Origin: Aulostomus chinensis
Taxonomy: Eukaryota > Chordata > Actinopteri > Syngnathiformes > Aulostomidae
Length of the DNA: 64,000 bases
Assembly: GCA_037954235.1 (NCBI GenBank)
Contig: JBBMOA010000021.1
Coordinates: 21,763,625 to 21,827,624, forward strand
Direction of reading: 5' to 3'
The translations under genes were made by a program, and so were the position numbers. The notes beneath the pieces are model-generated. The model worked only from the letters and a program-made list of their open reading frames with translations. It ran no database searches and had not been told where the DNA came from. Positions within the stretch are counted from its first letter, which is position 1. The number at the start of each line of letters is the position of its first letter. This document shows, one piece after another, positions 21,861 through 32,670 of this stretch.

Positions 21861-23395
21861 TATCACTGTTTCAAAGTGGTCTTTCCCCCTGAAGAAAGCC
21901 ATGAAGACAACATTAGTGTCTCTATTCAGCTGGTGGCTCCAGACGCACTAATATGCTGCTAACACGTAATGTGCTTCACATTACACTCCATATTTCAGGT
22001 CTGGACAGTGTGTGTGACATGGGGGGGGGGGGGCACTGATCACCTCCCGGCTGAGTGAAGCTGGAGTGGAGCTTCTACACCCGCCTCTCGATTGAATGGC
22101 ACTGTTGAGAGTCACATGGCAAAAAGTAAGTTTTAACTCTTCCAACAAGCTTTTCCAGCAATAGATGATATCACTGTTATGCTGTAGAGGGCCCTATGTT
22201 GCACCTTGTGACAGAATACTGCATATTTATGTCCAAAAATGTGAACAAGAAGCTCCTTGAAACCGGAGGGATGGATGTTCTCCAGGGGGCCCGTGGGGCT
22301 GCATCAGCCAACTCATGAACACACTTCAGCGGGTCAGAGGGGGAGGATGGGGGGGGGGGGGTGTTCAACCCCACCAGCTCAGTTACTATTGTTTATTTTT
22401 TACAGAATACAATCAAATCAATTTCATTCCTGAAAATTGCTTATTTTACAAAAGTGTGCTTTTCTCAGCTTTTGTCTGAAAATCACAGGTGCTGATGAAA
22501 CCAACACTCATTCAAGCAGGAACCCATGCACTTACAAGGGCAAGTTTTTGTCCCATGAAAATAGAGGCCTTATCTGTCCTCTTACGCTTTTTTATTTTTT
22601 GCACAAAACATTCTGCTGTTCTCGGAACATAAGCGCAAATGTTTAGAAACACTGGTGGAGGTAAGATGACCGGCGGGGGAAGATTTAGGGAGCGTCAGGC
22701 AGCATTCAAGCTGAAACATGTTTGTTACATGTTACATCTCAAAAAATGTGTCATAGTGTGTCATATATATCAAACAGTTGTAATTAATACATGCACGGAG
22801 CATTTTCATCCATCTTTCCTGATGTGTTTCATTAGTAAATTCCAGTGTTGACATCTTTGAGGCACAGGGCAGCACCAGCGAGCCCAGGCCAGAGTTACTT
22901 TTCCTCCATAGATGGCAATATTTTGGGTGAATTTTGCATTTAATTAACTTTGGACAAGCTGAGGCTGTTTTGTTAAAACTTCTTGAGCCATCACCCAAAG
23001 ACTTAATGTTAGTAGCGCGGAACAGTGAAGTGCAGCACCAATAAACAAGACTGCCGTGCCAACACACACTGAAGCACTTTACAAAGCTCCTGTGGTGGGT
23101 TGAAGAAAACAGCTCCGGCCATCGTGCATCCGTGCACCCTTATCAGGGTTTGGACCACAACAGCTTTCCCAGGGATTGTCTGCCACAGTGGAGGGACAAC
23201 TGGCATCAATGAGTCAGCAATCAGTTCTGAATCAAAGCTACACTGTTAATACTAAATAACAGGTTCACAAAGACTCCTAACTCAAATGAGCAAGTGGTAA
23301 AACACACATAAATAGAAATGTATAAAAAAGCCACAAAAGATTTAGGGTAAAAGTGGATTAACTGCCATGAATTTACATCAAAATACTAAGAAGTG
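21861..23395. other. unique sequence with two poly(G) tracts
   Basis: G13 at 22021-22033 and G13 at 22349-22361. Nothing else supported. Confidence 0.45.
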
Positions 23396-23477
23396 ATGAG
23401 TGACTATCTGCAGGTGGATGCTGAGGTGGAGGATGATGAGCCTGAGAGCAGTGGTGCTGCAGCTCGGGCTCTTACAG
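23396..23477 (+). CDS. candidate acidic coding exon, product unknown
   Basis: From ATG 23396 an open frame reads MSDYLQVDAEVEDDEPESSG, then AAARALT and one base, into a GTAGGG donor at 23478. An alternative is an internal exon starting at 23414 after CTATCTGCAG. GAG/GAT/GCT/CTG-rich codons contrast with the AT-rich flanks, and an in-frame stop lies just upstream of the ATG. The pyrimidine tract before 23414 is poor. Product not recognised. Composition is the main support. Confidence 0.27.
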
Positions 23478-25649
23478 GTAGGGGGAGGGATGGGAAATTC
23501 CCACAGTTTAAACAAGCCGCCAAACTGAAGTCATGCCACATGTCCGTGTCACAAGTTATGTGGTTAAGTTCTGGTTTAGTTTCAGCAAAAAAGAACCCGA
23601 GTGGTGTGCGTGCTCTTAAGTTTGAAACTTTAGTCGTGACTCCTTTTCATTTACCACCCCAACCTCCCTCCTAGCATGAACTCACTACTGATGGCTCTTG
23701 TAATCACTGTCTCTTAAGCTCTTGTCAGACACGCTGAAACAGATTTGATTCAAACACGGTGGCCTGGCATGGACCTGCGGCTCGTACCGCTGTTCATTTC
23801 ACTCTGGTGAGTCGGCTGGTCCCTGACGCCATTTGGAACAAACTGACAGCTGAAGAAAGACAAATGCAGCTGTGAACATTAAACCTGGCTTTGCAATCAC
23901 CGGGTAGTTTTTGTCAGATGAATTGATTTCAACTGTAGGAGCTAACAGAGAAGCAAGGAGCGCCCCAGCTCTCTGATAGAGACTCTGGTGCTGAACTATC
24001 AAGCAAGATGGAAATCTGAATCAGACAAAAAGGCCAACTTCGTTGTGCCACGTCATCGTCCCCAGAGCCAGACGAGAGGATAAATACCATCCAGTCCTCT
24101 GTGCTGTAATCAGGGGCCCCACATATGACCTCTGAACGTGTTCTTAGTGATCAGACCTCAGTGCGTCCTCAGTCTACTGCAGCACACGCCTCTGGTTAGA
24201 GCTGTCCACCTGTGATCCGGTCCCTCTGCCAGGATGAATCTTGATGCCGGTGTGAACGGAGCACGAGTGGACAAGTCATCCCTCCTGAGGGGACAAGCCT
24301 CGTCCCTTCATGAGCTGCTGGCAGGGTCGCTCACAATTTCCAGATTTCTCACTGGAGAAAATTGTGAACCAGCACCAGCAACCACTTAATCAGAATCAGA
24401 GAAAACTTCTTGATTTACAACTTCCTCATTTCAACCTCTGCAGTCTTTCTGTGCTGTGCTGTGAGTTGGCATTCTTTCCTAACTATGATTATTTTTCCTT
24501 TTAATAATAATAACAATAATTTCTAAAGCAGCTTTAAAAATAGAGTTCAGAAGGTGCAGATAAAGCAGGAAGAAGGTAACTCAGAAACACAGTACACGTA
24601 CAGAAAGTCAATAAAAGCAAAACTACATGAACTTTAAGTTCATATGTCAACCAACCAGAAACTTCAAGGTAAAAATATGATATCTGTAACCTTGGTGAGT
24701 AACGCAGGCTCCATTCTGTTCAGGATCACATAAAACCTTCTCAAGTCAAGAGAATGTTGTGTACGTTTGAATTCCGACTGTTGCAACCAAGCAAGACATC
24801 AGAGTTAAAAACAAGATGTTTACAAGAGAGAACGCCCCTGGAGAAGCTGGAGGGGAGCTTATATTCTTCACCACTCTAACAACAAGGTAGACAATTCCAC
24901 CGCAGCGAGGGAAACTCTCAGGGAAGCTCGTCGCTGGATGGATACCCTCCATCAGCTGAGTGTGACTTCAAACAGAGTTCACCGGGTGACGGCATGTAAG
25001 GGAGGCTGAGAGAGCTGCAGGGGAGACGGATTTGAGATTTCTGCCTCCACTCTTCTGCTGCTCAGATAAAAGGAAACCCTTCTGGATCAGCACCCTCCTT
25101 CCTGTATCAGCCCGGGTCTGTTCCCCCGGCTCTGGTCAGCTCAGCCCTCCTGCTCAACCTCGACCCTCGTTGCCTTTCTGCTGGGGTTAGTTAGATGGAG
25201 GATTACGTGCATGATACTAAAGGTTTCGAATGTAGACGATAGAAAGAGCCAAATAAAAAAGTGAGGAGGGAAAAACACAAGCATGGCCTCCACAGGAGCC
25301 AGCCAGCGTGCCACCTGCTTTAATTCACTGGCAGTAACTAAAGGCTCAAAGTACAAGACATTCAGACTCTGAGTTATTATTGTTTACTTTTATTATTGGC
25401 ACTTAGCTTAACTATTTTTTGCTTTTCAGCACACAAGTTGAACCATGTACACTGATAACTTCAGTCTCTGTTACAATATCTATGTCATCGACTCCACAGA
25501 GAAACGTGGAGCTTGCAGTTGTTTGGTTAAGAGTAAGCAAGTCGGTGACATTTACATTGGAAAAAAGGCTTGAAGCTACATTCCAAGCAGCCAAACAGGG
25601 TATTTCGTTGAGCTGATGACTGCAGATCAACCCTCAGCAACTGGCTGCA

Positions 25650-25650
<1 letters not shown>
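23478..25650. other. unique sequence, no supported gene
   Basis: Nothing recognised beyond short AAT-rich simple sequence near 24505-24522. Confidence 0.45.
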
Positions 25651-25711
<61 letters not shown>

Positions 25712-25720
25712 CTCTCTCTC
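25651..25720. repeat. (TC)n microsatellite
   Basis: TC run to 25706, then CATGGCTCTCTCTC. Long minus-strand frames of Arg-Glu repeats across it are artefacts. Confidence 0.98.
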
Positions 25721-27178
25721 ATTCAGGCAGATGCCTGGCCACCTACCAGAGGACCCGGGTCTTCTCTGAGGTGTCTGCCAGGTAAAAGAAAAGTCTTCCT
25801 CGTGCCAGCTCATGAGGGAAATGCTGGGTCTCTTTAAATGTGATTTGGTGCTAAATAAATAAAAATGGACTTGACTTGAATACCAATAAGCTGCCTGAAT
25901 CATGTTGAATTTATCAAGTTCATAACAAGCTACATCTAATGAAAATCCCTTCAAATTTAAGAAAGTTACAGACAGCTTTTTTTTTTTTTTAAGGAAATCT
26001 ACATGTACGCTTTTGATTTTGTTGTGGGAGTATTTTTCCATGAGGGGCGTTATTCTCCCTGCTGAAAATGCCAGGCTCTTTTATGAAAACGCCAGGCTGG
26101 GAGCACTTGAGAGCTCTTTGAAGGTGCAGCAGTTTTTACAGCAGAGATGTTTTGGTTGCTATGATACAGAATATCCATGTAAGTAAAAATGTCAGCTCAA
26201 GGTAAAGTACTTGATATAAATAAAAGCTAACAACAGAACAGGGATCTGTTTGTGTGGGTTCATGAGGAATCATCTGGTCTGGTTCAAGAGCTCCTCCTGG
26301 TCACGCTGCTGGCATTTGTGGTGAAATGTGGATACGCAGCGAGAACATAGCAAACAATTAAAAACTAACAGGCCTCTGGTGACGGACATGGCCCCTCACT
26401 CAGGGTGGTGGCAGACCGGAGAGAGATTAGCACTGGGGCAGACCAAGAATGAGAATAAACAATAAAAGCAGGAGGGCAGGGATTAATTAATTAATGCGTG
26501 TGTGTATTTATCAGCTGTCACACCGAGGTCACCCGTTACCTGAGTGTAACCTGCCTTAGTTCAAAGGTAAGCATGATCCCTATTACAAAGTAATGGCTGT
26601 TAATGGCAGAGCACCACCGGGTCCCTAATGGGAGGGCTGACCTGCTGCAGTCTGATGAACCAAACACGAGTCGGATAAAACAATTTTATGTTTAAAGGTG
26701 ATTACTCGCCTGCTGATCTGCTGTGTGTGGCAAGTTTCAATGACATGTACGACAGTTTGCTTCTGTGCACACGGTGGGTTTGGGGTGCCGGGCCACCACT
26801 GGTCCAGCCCGGCTCACGTCCACCCTGAATCTGATGAGGGTCAATTACTGTCTCATTGCTAGTCTGAGCTCAGGGACCTACTGTTCGGGGTCTGACACCA
26901 GATATTTGTGAGTGAGATTGTTGCATTTCCATGCCTTTCAGGTAATACTTTACCCACTCAAGTGTACTCTGCCCTTCAAGTACTCACGAATACATGTTTT
27001 GAGCTCAAAGTTTTTTTTTCAACGCTGCATCACTTCTTTGAGGCGCCATTAGCTTCAAGCTAAATATGTACATGTCTGCCTCTTTCTGTGTCCACAGAAA
27101 AGTCTTGCAGCAGAGAAATGTCTTCATGAGCTCAAGACACGATGAGAGCACCTGAAAGGCAAAATACACTTTTTGAGT
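25721..27178. other. unique sequence, no supported gene
   Basis: No recognisable elements. Confidence 0.45.
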
Positions 27179-27186
27179 ATGGAGTA

Positions 27187-27560
27187 GGTAGCATGGTGGA
27201 GCAGTAGTCAGCACTGTGGCCCCCCAGCAAGAAAGTTGTGGGTGGAGCCCAGGCTGCAGCACGGGGTCTTTCTGGGTGAGTCTCCATGTTCTCCCTGTTC
27301 CTGCTGGGTTCTCTCTGGTACTCCGGCTTCCTCCCACAGTCCAAAGACATCAAGAGTGGACCAGGTTAATCCAGACTCTAAATTGACTGTAGGTGTGGCT
27401 GGGAGAGCCAATGGTTGTCTGTCTTTATGTGTTGGCCCTGCCATGGACTGGTGACCTGTCCAGGGTGAACCCCACCTCTCACCCAAAAGCCGCTGGAATA
27501 GGCTCCAGCCCCCCGCAACCCTTAACAGGAATAAGTGGAAGAAAATGGATGGATGGATGG
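27187..27560 (+). mobile_element. tRNA-like SINE with (GGAT)n tail, copy 1
   Basis: The 5' tRNA-like head (GGTAGCATGGTGGAGCAGTAGTCAGCACTG...) has a decayed B-box region. It is followed by the body words CATGTTCTCCCTGTTCCTGC, TCCCACAGTCCAAAGACATC and AACAGGAATAAGTGGAAGAA, and by a GGATGGATGG tail. These match a very widespread fish repeat I recall, whose tail suggests mobilisation by an L2-type LINE (inference). ATGGAGTA on both sides (27179-27186 and 27557-27564) is a possible target duplication, although it overlaps the tail. Copies at 29 and 31 kb share distinctive words such as GTGGGTGGAGCC and ACATCAAGAG(G/T)GGACCAGG, defining one subfamily. Confidence 0.85.
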
Positions 27561-27564
27561 AGTA

Positions 27565-29082
27565 ATACTTAAACCAAGCAGACTGGGAGGTAAAGTCAGC
27601 TGCACAAATGCTTATTACTAACTACTACAACCCTCTTCTTGACAAGATCCAAAGATATCACAATTTTCGATTGAAAGAAAATAATTTGATGTTCTTTCAA
27701 ATGTTAAAATATTTGAAAGTTAGACCTGCTTTTAAAACCGGGATTACAAAGTCCTTTCCAAAAAAACGACACAAAGAAAACCCATTCCAAAGTGAGCACT
27801 ATCAAAATGGTGCCGATGACAGGAAAAGGTGGCTGGATCCAGCCTTGTCTCTCTTGTCTCCTCTGCCATCACCGGTGATCCTGAGCTGCTGATGTAAAGC
27901 AAATGTCTTCAGCTGTGACATTTGCTGATCTGACCCCCAGGGGGAGACGGTTCCACATCAAGGGGCCATGACAGCAGATCCACAGTCCCCTCATGCTTTC
28001 AGTCTAGTTTAGCTAACCTGCCACACTTAGAGGACCCGAGGGGCCTAGCAGGGGTGTAAAGTTATAAAAGCACTTCGCTTATTTGATCTGGCATTATTCA
28101 AGGCCTCATCAAGGTAGATGAATTATTAATGTGAGGCAGAAACCCAAGCAGCTGTTGTAATAACAGTAACCCCCCAACTTCTACAGTAGACAGACTTTTA
28201 GCTGCCTTGTTGCTCTGAATGTGTGTATTTTTTTTTTAACAGTCATCTGAATGTAACTTTTGAGACGCCGCGCACCGCCACGGTGTCACATGATTGTGCT
28301 GGAAGCTGGGAGTGTACACAAGCCCTGACAGGGAGCCCCCCCCTCAGGTGCAATCACTTCACCTTAATTAGAGAGTCCCTGTCTCCCTATGTTCTTTCTT
28401 TTTGAGCCCCCCATGATGTGTACCACCTGGATTTGACCACACTCACCTCAGCCTGAGGAAGGAGATAAAGAGCTCTGCATGTGAAGCCTGTGTCATCAGT
28501 GGCACTCTCTCGACACCCAAATTCACCAGATAAGTGGTGGTCAGTGGGAACAGCAGCCAACATAATCTGCACAAGTTAAGATCACCCGTCCACTCATTCT
28601 GTGCATTTAGTTTGTCATTTAACCTTTTAAGCCTGAAAAATCCACCCATGGGTCCAAAAGGATGGAATAAAATTAACATCCCACAACATTTTGGCTATTC
28701 AAGTGCACCAAATGGAGGGTCAGCCCGGTCCTGTCCTTTCGAAAAGCTTTGTGGAACCTATGTCCTTATATTTCCATTACATTTGTTCCAGTTCCAGTCA
28801 AGGCGTTGGTAAATGGATTCACTGGTGTTTCTGTGGATATGAGAATTGCTGTCCCAGTTCTATTCATCGTCTCACCTATGCAACTACACCTGGTAGCTGC
28901 TGAGCTCGTCCAGCGCTCTCAGGACTGAAGAGCTCCAAGTGGTTCACTTCATTCTGGCCCAGCGTGACTGGTGGTAACGTTGGCTGGTTTGCTGTAAAGG
29001 AGCCAAAATATGGTAGAGCCAGATGTCAGTATTGCTGTCTGCCTTTTGTCTTGTGCAGTGTGTAATTTAATGTTATTTGAAC
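27565..29082. other. unique sequence, no supported gene
   Basis: A minus-strand frame with a GAG|GTGAGT donor at about 28445 was considered and rejected. Nothing else seen. Confidence 0.45.
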
Positions 29083-29424
29083 AGATCCATCAATTTTCTT
29101 CCTCTTATTCCTGTGAAGGGTGGTGGGGGTGGAGCCTATCCCAGCAGCCTTCACCCTGGACAGGTCACCAGTCCATGGCAGGGCCAACACATAGAGACAG
29201 ACAACCATTGGCTCTCCCAGCCACGCCTACGGTCAATTTAGAGTCTGGATTAACCTGGTCCCTCTTGATGTCTTTGGACTGTGGAGGAAGCTGGAGTACC
29301 AGAGAGAACCCAGCAGGAACAGGGAGAACATGGAGACTCACCCAGAAAGACCCTGTGCTCCAGCCGGGACTCCACCCACAACCTTCTTGCTGTGAGGTGA
29401 CAGAGCTGACCTGTGCACCACCTG
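29083..29424 (-). mobile_element. tRNA-like SINE, same subfamily, copy 2
   Basis: Reverse-oriented copy: the left edge is the decayed tail and AAGGGTGGTGGGGGTGGAGCC, and the right edge is the head with CTTGCTGTGAGGTGACAGAG. It shares the GAGACTCACCCAGAAAGACC and CCTCTTGATGTCTTTGGACT words with copies 1 and 3. The GGAT tail is eroded to CCATCAATTTTC on the plus strand. Confidence 0.83.
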
Positions 29425-29428
29425 TGTT

Positions 29429-29890
29429 TAATTCAAATGTGTAGTATTTTGCTTTCTTCATTGATTAGTTTTAGAGCTCTGGAGCTGTAGCAGGTGCTAC
29501 AGAGCGCCGCTTAGCTTGAAGATCTTCTTCATGTTTGAAATAGAGTTGTTCCAGCTAATAGACCCTTATCGCTCAGGCACAGTTTGCTTTTCATCGTGGT
29601 GTTCTTTCCCTTTTGTGAGTGCTTCCACCATGAAAATTATTATTTGTTGTTTTCTTTTGTTGTTTAATAGGGGTTGGCTTCCTAATCTACCACTAATTTG
29701 AAAAAAAGTAACGATATGATTGGATTGCCTGAAAAGCAAATCTAATGTTTTGAATATTAGTCACAATAAAAGCTGGGAATTCTAACTTACCCTCAACACT
29801 GCTCACCACAAATGAAAGCATACTAGATCTGCACCAGCAGCACAAGAATGTACTGTAGTGGATAAAACTTAGACGTGAGATGGCCTGCCA
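29429..29890. other. unique sequence, nothing recognised
   Basis: Spacer between a SINE and a MITE. Confidence 0.45.
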
Positions 29891-29898
29891 GCATCGCT
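29891..29898. repeat. target-site duplication, left copy (GCATCGCT)
   Basis: Identical to 30439-30446. Confidence 0.75.
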
Positions 29899-30438
29899 CT
29901 GAGCCATATATAGAGAGAGTTCGGCCGACTCAAATCACGGGCGCCATGTTTGCTACCAACGCCAGGCGATTCTACAACATAACTGTTGATATGAATCGCT
30001 TTTCTTCACCATTAATATGTCTATAAATGTCATTATCACTGTCCATCATGATGTAAAAGGCCCTCACTTCAATAAGCCAGCGTGTACTTAGCTTAAATAT
30101 CTCAAATGAGCCTGTAAAATGCATTGTAGCCTAATTGCTCAATTAATCACGAAGTTGTTTGACTTCTCCCAACCCAGTCTCATGTCAAAAAGTAAAAAGG
30201 CTACGTTTGTCCACAGTGTGTCATATGTCATTGTGGAAGTTGACTGTTGATAACTCATTGAAGTTGAAAATTGATGTCTGGTATTCACTTTACTATGTCT
30301 ACCATTGGATAAATATTGGTTAATGATAGCAAACATGGTGCCCATAAAACACGTGACGGCCTCTGAACCAATCCCATGACAGAATTGTTCTGAATGTTCG
30401 ACCCCAAGTTGGCCGAACTCTCTCTATATACGGCTCTG
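29899..30438. mobile_element. hAT-type MITE, 540 bp, 32-bp TIRs, 8-bp target duplication
   Basis: The left end (CTGAGCCATATATAGAGAGA, then GTTCGGCCGACT) and the reverse complement of the right end (CAGAGCCGTATATAGAGAGA, then GTTCGGCCAACT) match at 29 of 32 positions. GCATCGCT is duplicated directly outside (29891-29898 and 30439-30446). An 8-bp duplication with ends starting C-A-G fits the hAT superfamily, but the internal 470 bp has no transposase ORF, so it is non-autonomous. The superfamily is inferred from end structure. Confidence 0.8.
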
Positions 30439-30446
30439 GCATCGCT
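30439..30446. repeat. target-site duplication, right copy (GCATCGCT)
   Basis: Direct repeat of 29891-29898. Confidence 0.75.
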
Positions 30447-30495
30447 GTCACCAGAGCACGCCCTGGTGGTGTGCAGAGGACAGGCACGAGTGGGC

Positions 30496-30524
30496 ATGTG
30501 TGTTTTTGTGTGTGTGTGTGTGTG
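30496..30524. repeat. imperfect (TG)n
   Basis: TG units broken once by TTTT. Confidence 0.93.
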
Positions 30525-30982
30525 AAGGTAGTGTTGATATGCTATTATAGACAGTTAATAAAAAAACTGAATTTGCATGATAAAACGCCAGCCAAGCGTA
30601 AGAAAAGCTCCTGAACTCCACAAGCTACAGGAACCTGTCTCAGCACCTCACATCTGCAGTGCCCTTCCCTTCACTGATACACTGACCTCCATTTTCCATG
30701 TTTTCTTCAGCACTTTAATCACCAAATTCTCCCTCTATCAGTTCCTCATATCACCAAGTATCACAGGGCTGTAGGTAGTCAGAACTGTGTAACACACCAC
30801 TGGGGGCTGCAGACAAATCACCTCCTCAGGCACAGTAATTATTTGGCTCTTTTATTGTTGAATGTGTTGCTGACGTTTGGCCTAAGGGGAGCCAAATATC
30901 TTTTTTGCCACAAAGTTTCTTGGAGAAAACTCAACAGCTGCTGGCTGCTCTGAACATTGGTTCCTTAAATTACCTGAGGTGC

Positions 30983-30987
<5 letters not shown>
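30525..30987. other. unique sequence, nothing recognised
   Basis: No supported feature. Confidence 0.45.

Positions 30988-31077
<90 letters not shown>
30988..31077. repeat. (CA)n microsatellite, 45 perfect units
   Basis: 90 uninterrupted bases; the longest perfect dinucleotide run in the window. Thr-His and Cys-Val frames across it are artefacts. Confidence 0.99.
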
Positions 31078-31081
<4 letters not shown>

Positions 31082-31473
31082 AACTGTCTAACTAGAGGTT
31101 TGCTGCAAATTTTAAATTGTTTTGGTACATTCCTGCTATATGTAATAAAAACTGAGCTTGAAATCTGCCCATAACAGTGACTTGTTGTGGACAGCAGACA
31201 TTCCATCCACAGAGGCATTTTAGTGACTAACTCAAAGAAATACTTGCATGCTTGTATCAACTGTGTCGCCATGTCTCAAAATGGTCCTCTTTCAGTCTGG
31301 AGTTCTCTCGGTTCACAGAAGAACTCTGGAAACCAGGATGTTGCCGCTTTAAAGTATTTTGCCACATGACTAATGTAACGGAAAATCCCACATCATCAAG
31401 TAGCCACACTAATTATATAGTAGTGTAATAGTAATCGCTTTTGACAGTTGATGCATGCTACATTTGTCTTTGT
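31078..31473. other. unique sequence, nothing recognised
   Basis: No supported feature. Confidence 0.45.
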
Positions 31474-31485
31474 ATGATGTGCAAC
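31474..31485. repeat. SINE target-site duplication, left copy (ATGATGTGCAAC)
   Basis: Identical to 32659-32670, nearly 1.2 kb away. Confidence 0.8.
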
Positions 31486-31840
31486 ATGGGCAGCCGGGTG
31501 GAGCAGTGGTCATCACTGTGGCCCCCCAGCAAGAAGGTTGTGGGTGGAGCCCCGGCTGGAGCACGGGGTCTTTCTGGGTGAGTCTCCATGTTCTCCCTGT
31601 TCCTGCTTGGTTCTCTCTGGTACTCCAGCTTCCTCCACAGTCCAAAGACATCAAGAGGGGACCAGGTTAATCCAGACTCTAAATTGACCATAGGCATGGC
31701 TGGGAGAGCCAATGGTTGTCTGTCTCTATGTGTTGGCCCTGCCATGGACTGGTGACCCATCCAGGGTGAAGGCTGCTGGTATAGGCTCCACCCCCACCAC
31801 CCTGAACAGGATAAGAGGGGGAACATGGATGGATGGATGG
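31486..31840 (+). mobile_element. tRNA-like SINE, same subfamily, copy 3, interrupted in its tail
   Basis: Full-length copy from the tRNA-like head (GGGCAGCCGGGTGGAGCAGTGG) to the GGATGGATGG tail. The tail is split at 31840 by the hAT-type element and resumes at 32647-32658. A perfect 12-bp duplication, ATGATGTGCAAC, lies before the head (31474-31485) and after the resumed tail (32659-32670). This fixes the SINE's true boundaries and shows it inserted first. Confidence 0.88.
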
Positions 31841-32646
31841 CAGTGTTGCCAACTTAGCAACTTTGTCTCTATATTTAGCGAGTTTTCAGACCCCTCTAGT
31901 GACTGATTTTCAAAAAAGCGACTAGCGACAAATCTAGTGACTTTTTGTGGTGTCATTGGAGACTTTTGGAGACTCTGACGTTAAAGCATGTATCACCTTC
32001 TCTTTTCAATGAGCAGTGTGTGCTACCATGAGCCTCTCCCCCGTCCCACAGTACTCACAGGCGGCCCAGTCCTCCCGCGTCACAGCAGTCCCTCCCAGCT
32101 GCAGTCAGAGGAGACGTGTGCACTCCTCACCATCCAGATTGCAAACGAATCGTGCATGCACGAAGCCACCGCTGGTTGATTTTCATTTTCATTTAGATTT
32201 AGAGTGTACAAACTGCTAAAAATGTTATAGTTAAAATGTTAATGTTTTACTGTGATTTGTTGTTTTTTAAAACCAAACAAAACTTAAAAAACAAACTTAA
32301 AAACCCCCAAAACAACCAAAAATGAAAAAAACCTCAGTAACTCTGCCAAATCGTCTCAATTGAGTCATTTTTGCCGTTCCCAAGCCCGGATGAAGGAGAT
32401 GTGTTGGTATTGTGACATTCATAAAAAAACAAGAATCGACAGAAGAAAGTTCATTTGTACTTCTTAACATATTTGGGGTGTATTTTACTCACTTTTTGTC
32501 TGTCCTACGACATTGTTCCTGTCCCTCACAGCGTCCATTACAATTTGGCCAATTGTGCAAATTAGGTGATGATGTCATTTTGCAACTTCTAGCGACTTTT
32601 AGGACAGCCAATAACTACTTTCCTTATTGAGGAGTTGGCAACGCTG
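31841..32646. mobile_element. hAT-type non-autonomous element, 806 bp, nested in the SINE tail
   Basis: Ends are CAGTGTTGCCAACT and, inverted, CAGCGTTGCCAACT (13 of 14). ATGGATGG flanks both sides (31833-31840 and 32647-32654), consistent with an 8-bp target duplication but drawn from the SINE's own GGAT tail. Subterminal regions repeat TAGCGACTTT-like words, as hAT ends often do. The widespread fish repeat beginning CAGTGTTGCCAACTTAGC is familiar to me. Internal frames (31988-32219) are short with no transposase motif, so it is non-autonomous or internally deleted. Confidence 0.8.
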
Positions 32647-32658
32647 ATGGATGGATGC
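32647..32658 (+). mobile_element. remainder of the interrupted SINE tail
   Basis: ATGGATGGATGC continues the GGAT tail broken at 31840. The first 8 bases are also the right hAT duplication. Confidence 0.75.
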
Positions 32659-32670
32659 ATGATGTGCAAC
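32659..32670. repeat. SINE target-site duplication, right copy (ATGATGTGCAAC)
   Basis: Exact repeat of 31474-31485. Confidence 0.8.

Noticed and set aside
25527..26041. 135-codon minus-strand frame rich in Arg-Glu
   Set aside because: Half of it is the (TC)n microsatellite; the remainder has no domain.
28387..28572. Minus-strand exon with GAG|GTGAGT donor at about 28445
   Set aside because: The matching acceptor upstream is weak and a better acceptor (CCTTCCTCAG) lies only 6 bases before the donor, so no sensible exon results.
30882..31272. Thr-His and Cys-Val repeat frames
   Set aside because: Direct translation of (CA)n/(TG)n.
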